DNA from: CAYWXK01 sp964462515
GTDB lineage: Bacteria; Planctomycetota; Phycisphaerae; Sedimentisphaerales; Anaerobacaceae
NCBI GenBank assembly: GCA_964462515.1
Contig: CAYWXK010000006.1
Span: forward strand, 1 to 64,000
Direction of reading: 5' to 3'
DNA length: 64,000 bases
The notes below the pieces were generated by a model. It worked only from the letters and a program-made list of their open reading frames with translations. It ran no database searches and had not been told where the DNA came from. The translations under genes and the position numbers were made by a program. Below are positions 1 through 7,426 of the stretch, piece after piece; the first letter of the stretch is position 1; every line of letters begins with the position of its first letter.

Positions 1-119
1 AACTTACACCAAATATAAAGCAAAATTTGGTCTTGACAACGGGTAGGGGTTAAGGGCTTGATGAAAAAGTCGGATAGAAGTAACATAAGAGATGGATGAG
101 ACTATAAAGGGGAATTTAG

Positions 120-411
120 ATGACGCCGATGGATTTAGGAATTTTGCCGGCGGTGGAAGATAATCCGATTAGCGGTGTTCGGCTCGGCGGTGCGAAGCAA
201 GCTGCGAGCGGATAGCGACATAGACCTGCTTGTAACCTTTGCGTCCGATGCTGACTGGAGTATGTTTGACCATTATCGTATGGAGGATGAATTAGTAGGG
301 CTATTGGGTAGAGAGGTTGACCTGGTCAGTAAAGAAGCGATTGAGGAGAGCGCGAATCCGATTTTCAGGCGCGAGATTCTTGGCTCAGCTAAGGAGATTT
401 ATGCAGCGTGA
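120..411 (+). pseudogene. MNT-type nucleotidyltransferase, frameshifted near the start
   Basis: MntA-like minimal nucleotidyltransferase, the antitoxin type of MNT/HEPN modules. The core is clear: GSAVRS in place of the usual GSxxRG, followed by DSDIDLLV with the two metal-binding aspartates. An AAAGGGG ribosome site (106-112) is correctly spaced for ATG at 120, which reads MTPMDL. The family continuation (EFCRRWKIIRLAVFGS) is in the next frame, starting at 139, so one extra base near 138 breaks the gene. The only in-frame start after the break is GTG at 175, which would remove the first strand of the fold. No HEPN partner follows, so this looks like a decayed orphan antitoxin. Assembly error is the main alternative. 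Confidence 0.7.
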
Positions 412-430
412 CGCAGGTTTACCGACGTAG

Positions 431-472
431 CACGGCCATCTTGGCCGTGTTTTCACGGGCTGGAAGCCCGTG
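431..472. repeat. Two adjacent GC-rich hairpins
   Basis: Two perfect 8-bp stems lie side by side: CACGGCCA/TGGCCGTG (431-449, 3-nt loop) and CACGGGCT/AGCCCGTG (454-472, 3-nt loop). They belong to the REP-like hairpins scattered through the intergenic DNA of this window. There is no T-tract, so a simple terminator is unlikely, although they follow the broken nucleotidyltransferase. Confidence 0.7.
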
Positions 473-544
473 CCACAAACGCAACCGCAAACGGTCAACG
501 AGACCCGCCTCAGTTACCTACAAGCTCGAATCACATCCGTAAGG

Positions 545-660
545 AAAATATAGGGGATTTTTTGCTTGCCTTGTGCGACAATTCTGTCAATAATATCGGT
601 AGTGGCGCAGGGAATCTCCAACCATCGACTTGGCCAACAGGCGTTTTATAAGGAATCGTA
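545..660 (+). repeat. Copy A of a three-copy intergenic repeat
   Basis: This stretch aligns without gaps to 32955-33070 (about 17 mismatches in the 110 bases counted by hand) and more loosely to 32096-32210. Shared blocks include GGGGATTTTTTGCTTGCC, GGCGCAGGGAATCT and GGCCAACAGGCGT. All three copies have the same orientation and lie just upstream of a small gene of unknown function, here the one starting at 706. No long frame is kept among copies, so it is read as non-coding. Confidence 0.75.
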
Positions 661-705
661 CAATAGACAGTTCCACCAAATAAGAAAGAAAAGGAGGCAA
701 CTACC

Positions 706-1722
706 ATGCCAACTACTCAAGAGAAGCAAAAGCGCCAAGAGACGACTACGTCTCTCGTGCGAATGCAGAGTTTTGATACCTCTTTGCTACCGCGCGAACG
801 CGAGCTTGGGTCTGTCGTCAACTTTGCAATAGCCGTCGCCCCGGCAGAAAGGCTCATAGCCCTCTACAAACGCATATCTATTACCGTTTTGGAAGATTTA
901 CCGCTGAGCCAATTGAACTCCTTAACTCAACAAGCAAACAACGACTACAACATCCTGAAACAGATTCTTGACTTCCAGCCCGGTCGTCCAGTGACTGAAC
1001 GAGATTCGCTGATAAACCAACTCGAGCAGGCTTATCAGCAAACTTTCAACATTCTCCAGTCCCTTATCTCGTTCTCCGCCAGTAAGTCCACCGACTTCCA
1101 AGGACTAGAACGACAGGCACGTGCTACAATCCAGTCCGTCGAAGATTTAGGTTCAAAGTTAACAGAGGAACTGAGACTGAAAAGCCTGGAAGCAGAACGA
1201 GTTCTCGATACGGTTCGAAAGGCCGCTGCTGAGCATGGGGTGTCACAACAAGCAACTTATTTCAGAGATGATGCTAAGGAGCATAATGATGAAGCAAAGA
1301 TCTGGAGTTCAAGAATTGTCAAGTATGCTTGGGTTTTGGGAGTGTATGCTGTTCTGACGGTATTTCTACACAAGATTCCTTGGATTAAACCTGACAACGT
1401 TTATCAGACGGTACAATTGGCGATCAGCAAAGTCCTAATCTTTGCTGTGTTGTCATACATGCTCTACCTTGCCACCAAGAATTACTTGGCACACAAACAC
1501 AATGCCGTGATCAACAAACACAAACAAAACGCGCTCATGACGTACCAGGCGCTTGTCGATGCGGCGAAAGATGTGGCAAATAAGGAAGTCATTCTCACCC
1601 ACGCGTCGGCCTGCATTTTCGCACCACAGCCTACCGGCTATACGGAAGGGCCATCGCCAGAAGCTCCTGCGGTTAAATCTATTGTCGAGTTGATGACAAA
1701 CGTAATGACCAAAGAGAAATGA
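706..1722 (+). CDS. Coiled-coil membrane protein with two TM segments, function unknown
   Basis: A 338-residue protein starting at ATG 706 behind a strong AAAGGAGG site. I do not recognise the family. The first 200 residues are charged and helical with heptad-like spacing. Two hydrophobic segments follow at about 207-227 and 239-257, separated by a short loop containing KPD. The C-terminal 80 residues are soluble. There is no signal peptide, so the long N-terminal helical domain and the tail probably share one face of the membrane. It stands alone, with a broken MNT gene upstream and rsmH convergent downstream. The layout resembles membrane effectors of small defence cassettes, but that is only an analogy. 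Confidence 0.7.
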   Translation: MPTTQEKQKRQETTTSLVRMQSFDTSLLPRERELGSVVNFAIAVAPAERLIALYKRISITVLEDLPLSQLNSLTQQANNDYNILKQILDFQPGRPVTERDSLINQLEQAYQQTFNILQSLISFSASKSTDFQGLERQARATIQSVEDLGSKLTEELRLKSLEAERVLDTVRKAAAEHGVSQQATYFRDDAKEHNDEAKIWSSRIVKYAWVLGVYAVLTVFLHKIPWIKPDNVYQTVQLAISKVLIFAVLSYMLYLATKNYLAHKHNAVINKHKQNALMTYQALVDAAKDVANKEVILTHASACIFAPQPTGYTEGPSPEAPAVKSIVELMTNVMTKEK

Positions 1723-1792
1723 CGGATAGATAATAGGGACAGCCCGTTTTTCGACCAACTCCTCGTTTTTTCCCTTCGACCAAACCAAAACT

Positions 1793-1816
1793 TGCCCGCC
1801 ATCCTCTTGGCGGGTT
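1793..1816 (-). terminator. Probable terminator of rsmH
   Basis: CCCGCC/GGCGGG stem with an 8-nt loop, 28 bases past the rsmH stop. On the minus strand it is followed by a loose T-rich stretch (AAGTTTTGGTTTGG). The T-tract is imperfect, and it also closes the convergent gene ending at 1722. Confidence 0.5.
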
Positions 1817-1843
1817 AAAAGGCAGCGTATCTTCGGTCTTCCG

Positions 1844-2953
1844 TTATTCCCCTGTGGAAACGCGCGGCATAGAATTTCCTTTCAGGCAGGCCCAGCGGAA
1901 TTTGGCGGAACTACTGCGGGGGTTGGAAGCGATTTCGCTTCTGTCCGGCACAATTACCTCGGTCGCCGCCGACTGGAACAGGCCGTCGCGAAGCCCGCCT
2001 GCGAACGCTTTTTTGACCAAGCGGTCTTCGCCGCTGTGGAAACTGATGATTCCGATTCGCCCGCCCGGCCGCAGGCAGAATGGGGCCACCCGCAGCAGCT
2101 CTTTGAGCGAGCCAAGCTCATCGTTGACTAAGATACGCAGCGCCTGAAATGTTAGTGCGGCAGGGTGAAGCAGTCCGTGCCTTAATCGGTTTTGCCGCTT
2201 CCAGTCCTTTATTGTCAGCCCTTTTACGGTGAAGATAAGTTCGACAAGCTGTGCGATAGTCGTAAAGGATTCGACCGAACGCTGAGCAACGATTTGCCGT
2301 GCGATTACCTCGTGGTCCGGCTCGTCCGCCAGCTCCCACAGTGCTTGCGATAGCTGCTGCTCAGAGAGCGTATTGAGCATATCCGCCGCCGTCCGCTTGC
2401 GGCGGTCGTCCATCCGCATATCCAGCGGCCCATCGCGCTTATAGCTCATCCCGCGGCCGGGGTCATCGATTTGCATACTCGACACCCCCAGGTCGGCGAA
2501 AATAATATCGAAGCCCTCGAGTCCTTCTTTGTGCATCACGCCGGCTATCCCGGCGAAGTTGCTTCGATAAAGGCGTATCGGCGCATTGAGCGAGCTGAGC
2601 CGCTGACGGGTGCGTTCCAGCTCGGCGCCGTCTATATCCAGCCCGACCAGTTTTCCAGATGGTCCGATTCTGCGCAAAAACTCTGTCGCATGGCCGCCGT
2701 AGCCGATGGTGCAGTCGGCCACCACGTCGCCCGGCCCGGGCGCCAGCGCCGCCATAACTTCCGCCATCAGGACGGGAACATGGGTCCCGGCCGGCGTTTT
2801 GCCTTTGGCGAGAAGATGCGCCAGCAGTTCCGGATGCGCGTCGATGGCGTGCTCTTTGTATTTCTGCTGAAAATTCTTCGGGTGCGTCCCGCTGTATCGC
2901 TGCCGCCGCCGCCGCGTGCCATCACCCTTGCCCAACGGCTCAGATATACTCAT
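1844..2953 (-). CDS. rsmH: 16S rRNA (cytosine-1402-N4)-methyltransferase
   Basis: RsmH (MraW) methylates N4 of C1402 in the ribosomal P site using S-adenosylmethionine. Family features are HVPVLMAEV before the catalytic domain, the SAM loop DCTIGYGGH, FADLGVSSMQ with the acidic pocket, and the C-terminal ISFHSGEDRLVK and NPRSSSAK motifs. I place the start at ATG 2953, which has a GGTGGAG site at the right distance; an upstream GTG at 3004 would add 17 residues and overlap the preceding gene. The protein is 369 residues, longer than the usual 310, because of a basic extension of about 70 residues before the catalytic domain. The expected mraZ neighbour is absent; a planctomycete-type small protein takes its place. 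Confidence 0.95.
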   Translation of the reverse strand: MSISEPLGKGDGTRRRRQRYSGTHPKNFQQKYKEHAIDAHPELLAHLLAKGKTPAGTHVPVLMAEVMAALAPGPGDVVADCTIGYGGHATEFLRRIGPSGKLVGLDIDGAELERTRQRLSSLNAPIRLYRSNFAGIAGVMHKEGLEGFDIIFADLGVSSMQIDDPGRGMSYKRDGPLDMRMDDRRKRTAADMLNTLSEQQLSQALWELADEPDHEVIARQIVAQRSVESFTTIAQLVELIFTVKGLTIKDWKRQNRLRHGLLHPAALTFQALRILVNDELGSLKELLRVAPFCLRPGGRIGIISFHSGEDRLVKKAFAGGLRDGLFQSAATEVIVPDRSEIASNPRSSSAKFRWACLKGNSMPRVSTGE

Positions 2954-3000
2954 AAACACTCCACCTAAATCCGCCCGCACTTGTCCGCCTGTGACGGAAT

Positions 3001-3330
3001 TCAAAACCTGCCCTGTTCCTCTTTCGCCAGTTCATATATTCCGTGCCCGCTGTCTCGCAGTTTGCCCTGCCGGCACAATTCCTCCCACACCTCGCGAGGA
3101 AACTGGCTGGGTGGCTGTATCGCAAAAACGCCCGTATGCCCGCCCGAAAGCGGCCCGCGTCCAAGTTGCGAATCGTCATCCAGCGCAGTGAGTTTGAGCC
3201 GCTTCTTGAACGCCTTCATCGCGCTCTTGAGCACCTCCGGCGTTATGCCCCCACTTGCCTGCCCCGCCTGCCCCGGCAATTCGTTGGCCGGGGGCGTGTT
3301 GTCGAACCCTTGTTGCTCTTGTTCTGTCAT
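3001..3330 (-). CDS. Small conserved protein upstream of rsmH
   Basis: A 109-residue acidic and polar protein whose stop is 47 bases before the rsmH start, so the two are probably co-transcribed. The N-terminal 30 residues are Gln/Gly/Pro-rich and probably disordered. A helical KSAMKAFKKRLKL segment follows, then a compact C-terminal half with DDDSQLGRGPLSGG and PPSQFPREVWEEL. I have the impression of similar proteins in other planctomycetes but cannot name a family. There is no signal peptide or TM segment. Being next to rsmH hints at translation or cell division, which is only an inference. Confidence 0.7.
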   Translation of the reverse strand: MTEQEQQGFDNTPPANELPGQAGQASGGITPEVLKSAMKAFKKRLKLTALDDDSQLGRGPLSGGHTGVFAIQPPSQFPREVWEELCRQGKLRDSGHGIYELAKEEQGRF

Positions 3331-3516
3331 ATTCTGCCTCCGTATTTACCCTAAAATCCAAAATCTAAAACCCAAAATCGAACCTGCCTTACCTACCTCG
3401 TCATTTTCGCTTCCAACCACCCAATAATCAATCATTAATAATCCATAATCAATGAAAATGCCCATCGCCGTTTGTGTGGGTCCCAGTTACTTGAGGTTAT
3501 TATAGTAAAAGATTGT

Positions 3517-3544
3517 TTGACAAAGCCCAATAATGTGGTATAAT
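3517..3544 (+). promoter_or_regulatory. Consensus sigma-70 promoter
   Basis: A perfect -35 TTGACA (3517-3522) and a perfect -10 TATAAT (3539-3544) are separated by 16 bases. A second TATAAT at 3547-3552 overlaps the likely start region. The predicted transcript start is near 3551, giving a leader of about 107 bases before ATG 3658. It is the closest match to consensus that I found in the window. Confidence 0.75.
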
Positions 3545-3563
3545 GGTATAATAAAACAATATA

Positions 3564-3620
3564 AAAGATTAGAAAACCTTTAGGCCGTAGAGGAAGACAA
3601 CTAATCTTTGTGGCTTTTTT
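3564..3620 (+). promoter_or_regulatory. Structured leader, attenuator-like
   Basis: A 9-bp arm AAAGATTAG (3564-3572) pairs with CTAATCTTT (3601-3609). It encloses a smaller hairpin CCTTT/AGAGG (3577-3581 with 89-93). The distal arm is followed by TGGCTTTTTTGGCTTTTTTG. A stem followed by T-runs looks like an attenuator, or the end of a short RNA of about 70 nt. No known riboswitch is recognised. Confidence 0.4.
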
Positions 3621-3657
3621 GGCTTTTTTGTTTGGTGCTCTACCTATAGGAGTAACA

Positions 3658-3828
3658 ATGGGAAAAAGACTAAAGACTTCGGCTGAGGGAAGGAAATGCG
3701 TGTTTCCGCACTGCAAGTGTATCTTGAGTATCTATAACCATGAGGCCTACTGTCATATACATCGGGACCAGGTGACTCATGAGCAAAAACCTAAGATTGC
3801 ATATCATCATTTTGTACAAACCGAATAA
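3658..3828 (+). CDS. Small Cys/His-rich probable zinc-binding protein
   Basis: 56 residues starting at ATG 3658 behind an AGGAG site (spacing about 6). An in-frame codon at 3610 gives a longer reading but has no ribosome site. The core reads CVFPHCKCILSIYNHEAYCH, with three or four cysteines and nearby histidines suitable for one zinc ion, much like small CxxxxC/LSxYN ribbons at the start of planctomycete proteins. The N-terminal MGKRLK and the tail are basic, so nucleic-acid binding is possible. The near-perfect promoter and structured leader suggest it is strongly expressed. Function unknown. Confidence 0.6.
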   Translation: MGKRLKTSAEGRKCVFPHCKCILSIYNHEAYCHIHRDQVTHEQKPKIAYHHFVQTE

Positions 3829-4042
3829 TACAGATACTATGTAGTCCTTTTCGCTATCAGAGAGACTAAACTGTCCCCCTTCCACCCGCAAATCGCTTTA
3901 ACCAATCCTTCGACTTCGTTCATGCTTTTAATGATCTTCTCGAATCTGGTGGTGAGCAAGGTCGAACCAAGTCGAAAGAGTCGAACCATTAACGAATTCA
4001 CCAATTAACTAATTCTCTCTGCGCTCTCCGCGTTCTCAGCGG

Positions 4043-5635
4043 TTAAAACGCCATTGACTCCGCAAATACCTCTCCAAACTCCGGCTCATTCGCAATTTCT
4101 ACGTATTGGATTTTTCGTGCTAATCGCTTGGCCTCTGCCCGAAGGGCAGAGTTCAGAAGGAGCATCTGGGCGCCGGAGGCGGCGGCGTTGCCGACAAAAC
4201 GAATCCGCTCAAGCGGCAGGTCAGGCAGCAGGCCAATTCGGATTGCACTTCTGGGGCGAATGTAATTGCCGAATGCGCCGGCTAAAAGAACCTGCTGTAT
4301 ATCAGAATCCTGGATGCCGATTTTTTTCTGTAAGAGTTTTAAGCCGGTGCGGATGGCAGCCTTGGCCAGTTGGACTTCGCGAATATCCTGCTGGGTGAGG
4401 ACTACTTTATTGCCTTTGTTATCTCCACCATTATGAAGGTAAAAAGCCGCCTCGTTATTGTCCTCAATAATCCTTGAGAAAATACGAGGAGGCAGGTGGT
4501 CTTTAAGTTTTTGCCGGTCGTTGAAGCGGCCTGTTGAGTCAATGATTCCTAAATCCAAAAGGACAGCGACGGCGTCGATAAGGCCGCTGCCACAGATTGA
4601 GCGAGGCGGAAGATTTCCTATCACGTCTAAATCTATGTCGCCTTCGTTCACGACTACTGCTTGTATCGCACCTTCGACCGCCCTGCTGCCGCACCTTATC
4701 CTTGCACCTTCGAAAGCTGGTCCGGCGGCGCAGCTTGCTGCATAGAGTTTTTCTTTTGTTCCAAGGACGATTTCGCCATTTGTGCCGATGTCGATTGCCA
4801 GCGTGAAATCCTCTGCCGAGCCAATATCAACTGCAAGTGCGACGGCGGTTGTGTCTGAGCCGACAAAGCCGGCTATATTTTCAACGGTATGGACGTTGGC
4901 GGCGGTATTTATCTGCAATCCCAATTCGGAAGCGGGCAGGTCATGGGCGTCAACTGAAAATGCCTTAAACGGGGTCTGGCCAAGCTGCTCGATGGGGAAC
5001 TTGAGGAAGATGTGGTTCATCGTTGTATTGCCGACCGCGCAGATTTCGTATATTTGCATCGGCTTTGTTGAGGTTTGCCGGCAGAGCTGGAAGATTAACC
5101 GGTTTATGCAGTCGATTATGAGTTTGTGGAGTTCGGCGAGGTTGTCGTCAGTTTGTGCGTAGGCGATTCTGGCTATGACATCGTCGCCATACTGGATTTG
5201 GGGATTGAGGTCGGCCTGTGTAGATAGACACTTTCCATCGGCCATATTTATCAATTTGGCGACAACGGTGGTGGTGCCGATGTCGATGGCAACGCCGAAT
5301 ATTCTGTCCGCAGAAGCAAATTTAAGATATTTGTGATATATATCGGGCGGATATCTGGGTTGGGTCTCGATTCCTTCGGTGAGGATTTTCTGCTCAAAGA
5401 AACGCGAGGTGTCAGGGATAGTGACAGTCAGGTCGGTTTCGATGCGGTGCTGGCAGGCAAGGACCTGTTGGCCATCCGGTTCGAGGACAACAAGACACTT
5501 CCTGCACGTGCCTTTTGCGCCGCATATGGAGTTTAAGATTATACCGGCCTGGCCAGCCGCCTCAAGCAGCGTGGCACCGGCGTGGACTGAAACTTGCTTG
5601 CCATCAGGCTTAAAAGTTATGCTAAAGTGTTTCAT
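4043..5635 (-). CDS. ATP-dependent reductive activase of corrinoid proteins (RACE type)
   Basis: A 530-residue fusion of an N-terminal [2Fe-2S] ferredoxin domain (cysteines at about 38, 44, 47 and 61, pattern C-x5-C-x2-C) with an ASKHA-fold ATPase (DUF4445). ASKHA phosphate loops are visible in AIDIGTTTV and AIDIGTNGEI, with further glycine-rich loops near the C terminus (LAGAFGN). Family members use ATP to return Co(II) corrinoid proteins to active Co(I) in methyltransferase systems. No methyltransferase or corrinoid protein gene is next to it, so its partner must lie elsewhere. It appears to be a single-gene unit: the next upstream gene is divergent. Confidence 0.88.
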   Translation of the reverse strand: MKHFSITFKPDGKQVSVHAGATLLEAAGQAGIILNSICGAKGTCRKCLVVLEPDGQQVLACQHRIETDLTVTIPDTSRFFEQKILTEGIETQPRYPPDIYHKYLKFASADRIFGVAIDIGTTTVVAKLINMADGKCLSTQADLNPQIQYGDDVIARIAYAQTDDNLAELHKLIIDCINRLIFQLCRQTSTKPMQIYEICAVGNTTMNHIFLKFPIEQLGQTPFKAFSVDAHDLPASELGLQINTAANVHTVENIAGFVGSDTTAVALAVDIGSAEDFTLAIDIGTNGEIVLGTKEKLYAASCAAGPAFEGARIRCGSRAVEGAIQAVVVNEGDIDLDVIGNLPPRSICGSGLIDAVAVLLDLGIIDSTGRFNDRQKLKDHLPPRIFSRIIEDNNEAAFYLHNGGDNKGNKVVLTQQDIREVQLAKAAIRTGLKLLQKKIGIQDSDIQQVLLAGAFGNYIRPRSAIRIGLLPDLPLERIRFVGNAAASGAQMLLLNSALRAEAKRLARKIQYVEIANEPEFGEVFAESMAF

Positions 5636-5906
5636 TTACTGTGGTGCGTAGATGCCCGGAAACGGCTGATACGCATAATTAATGGCTGATTTTATGCCTG
5701 ATTTTCCAGCGCACGTGCCTTTTTCTGCTGCCCACCTTTCGTCTGCGTCTTGGTTTGCCCATATAGTTCTCCAAAAAACAAAATTCTTTTTAAGCCACTT
5801 CCAAACTTAAAGCATATATGGTATCATACAAAAGTTAAAAAGCAAAAAAGTTTATTGTTCGTTGTTCATATTTCATCGTTCAAATGATTTAATTTGGGGT
5901 GCGAAA

Positions 5907-6239
5907 ATGATTCAGTGCAAAGATTGTGAGCTTTGTGAGGCAGGGCCGGATGGGAAAAGGATATTCAGATGCGACCCATTCAGCAATATTAAGGAGGCAG
6001 AGTGCATAGCCAAATGGCAACTCATCCGCTTGGATATGCTGTTGGCAACGTATCAGGGGATGCTGAAGTGGTATGGGAAACTTGCACCGTTGCAGGATAA
6101 GATTTTCAAGTATATGCAGCGAGAAATCAATGAGCTTGAAGAATCCGACCGCTGGAAGATTGAGAGCGAGGAGGAAAAAGAGACAAAAGAAAAGGAGGGG
6201 GAAGAAGAAGAGGAAGATGAGTTTGGTCCGCCAGTGTAG
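5907..6239 (+). CDS. Conserved small protein with N-terminal Cys motif
   Basis: 110 residues from ATG 5907, preceded by GGGGTG; an upstream in-frame codon at 5862 lacks a good ribosome site. The N terminus is MIQCKDCELC, with another cysteine in FRCDPF and one in EAECIAKW, enough for a metal site. The middle is helical (DMLLATYQGMLKWYGKLAPL). The last 30 residues are a low-complexity Lys/Glu tract ending in DEFGPPV. I associate this type with planctomycetes but know of no function. No operon partner. Confidence 0.7.
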   Translation: MIQCKDCELCEAGPDGKRIFRCDPFSNIKEAECIAKWQLIRLDMLLATYQGMLKWYGKLAPLQDKIFKYMQREINELEESDRWKIESEEEKETKEKEGEEEEEDEFGPPV

Positions 6240-7426
6240 CAGGCAAAAGCGGTAGAGAAGACAGAAGACCGAAGACGGAGGACACCCTTCGACGTGCTGC
6301 GATTGCTCAGGGCAGGTGGAGGACGGAGGATGCGGTTTCGCAATTTAGCTACGCCGTGGCAGACGGAGGACAGAGAAAGGAGGACTTTCTGATTGATTAT
6401 CGATTATTTATTACTGATTATTTAGGGGGGGAGTTGAGTCGCCGTTCCCTTCGACAAGCTCACTACAGGTAGATTCGACACTTCGACCTTGCTCAGTGCA
6501 GGCAAGCTCACTATAAATTGGGTTTGATTGGGTTTGTTTTTATTGGTTCATTGTTCATAGTTATTTGTTCATAATCCTTTGTTAATAAGAAGGTTGTGTT
6601 CATTTTGTTGCTGCGCAAATTGGCTTTGTTTGGGTTTGTTTTTCACCGCATCTGCAAAGTCGTTTATTTTCATATTCCTTTGTTTTAACAGAGCTTACAT
6701 TCATTTAAATATCCAGCAAATTGGCTTTGTTTTGCATAAATCGTTCGCTTTTGGTCGATCGGAGCTTCCGCTAAAGGTGGACAACAGCGAAAAATCCTAA
6801 ATCCTAAACTCTAAATCCTAAACAAATCCTAAAATCAAATTTTCAAATGCTATAAACAAGGTTTAGTAGATTATTTGACTGGGTCTTCTGTTCCGTTGCG
6901 TGCGGTTCTCCGCGGACCCGTTTGGGGGGCTTCCCCCAATTGTCGATATTATACCAAACTCCTTTTGTATTTTCAATAAAAAATTAGCCACGAATTCACA
7001 CAAATTTGCACAAAATATATAGAAACCACAGATTGACACTGATTCACACAGATTAGTAGCCACAAAGACTCAAAGACACGAAGGGGTTTGCTCGGCTTTG
7101 GCGTACTCAGCCGAGGTCATTCTCGATACGAGTATCTGCGATGCCCTTTTGCTTCGTCCGCCGAATCCCGAATAATTCGGGCTTCTTTATATAAGCCGAG
7201 TAAACAAAATAAGACACGGAAGAACACGTAACCGGCCAAAACAGGTTGGCTTGATACTCGATACTTGATTCTCGATACTCGATACGCGTTACGAAGGACG
7301 AGGGACGAAGGAAGATGGACGACAGAGGACGGAGGACAGGACGGCAGGCAAGTCGGCCGACAGGACGCAAAGGCATTTGGCCAGCCGCCGTGGGCGGATG
7401 AGAAGAATTCGAGCGACGGTCGAAGA
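6240..7426. other. Gene-poor 1.2-kb region of degenerate repeats
   Basis: No convincing gene on either strand. It contains copies of dispersed word-like repeats: TTCGACAAGCTCACT(A)CAGG variants (6286-6312, 6450-6510), two copies of GCAAATTGGCTTTGTTT (near 6615 and 6716), a (CTAAATC)n-like tract at 6790-6840, an ACACAGATT tract at 7015-7080 that recurs near 23710, and a (GA)CGAGGACGGAGGAC tract at 7290-7350. The two short frames here (6579-6800, 6863-7063) are composed of these repeats and lack ribosome sites. Confidence 0.6.

Noticed and set aside
1453..1788. 111-residue minus-strand frame
   Set aside because: It lies antisense to the two-TM protein, which has a strong ribosome site, and has no domain features.
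6579..7063. Two small frames in the 1.2-kb spacer
   Set aside because: Both are made of dispersed repeats, lack ribosome sites and give low-complexity products.
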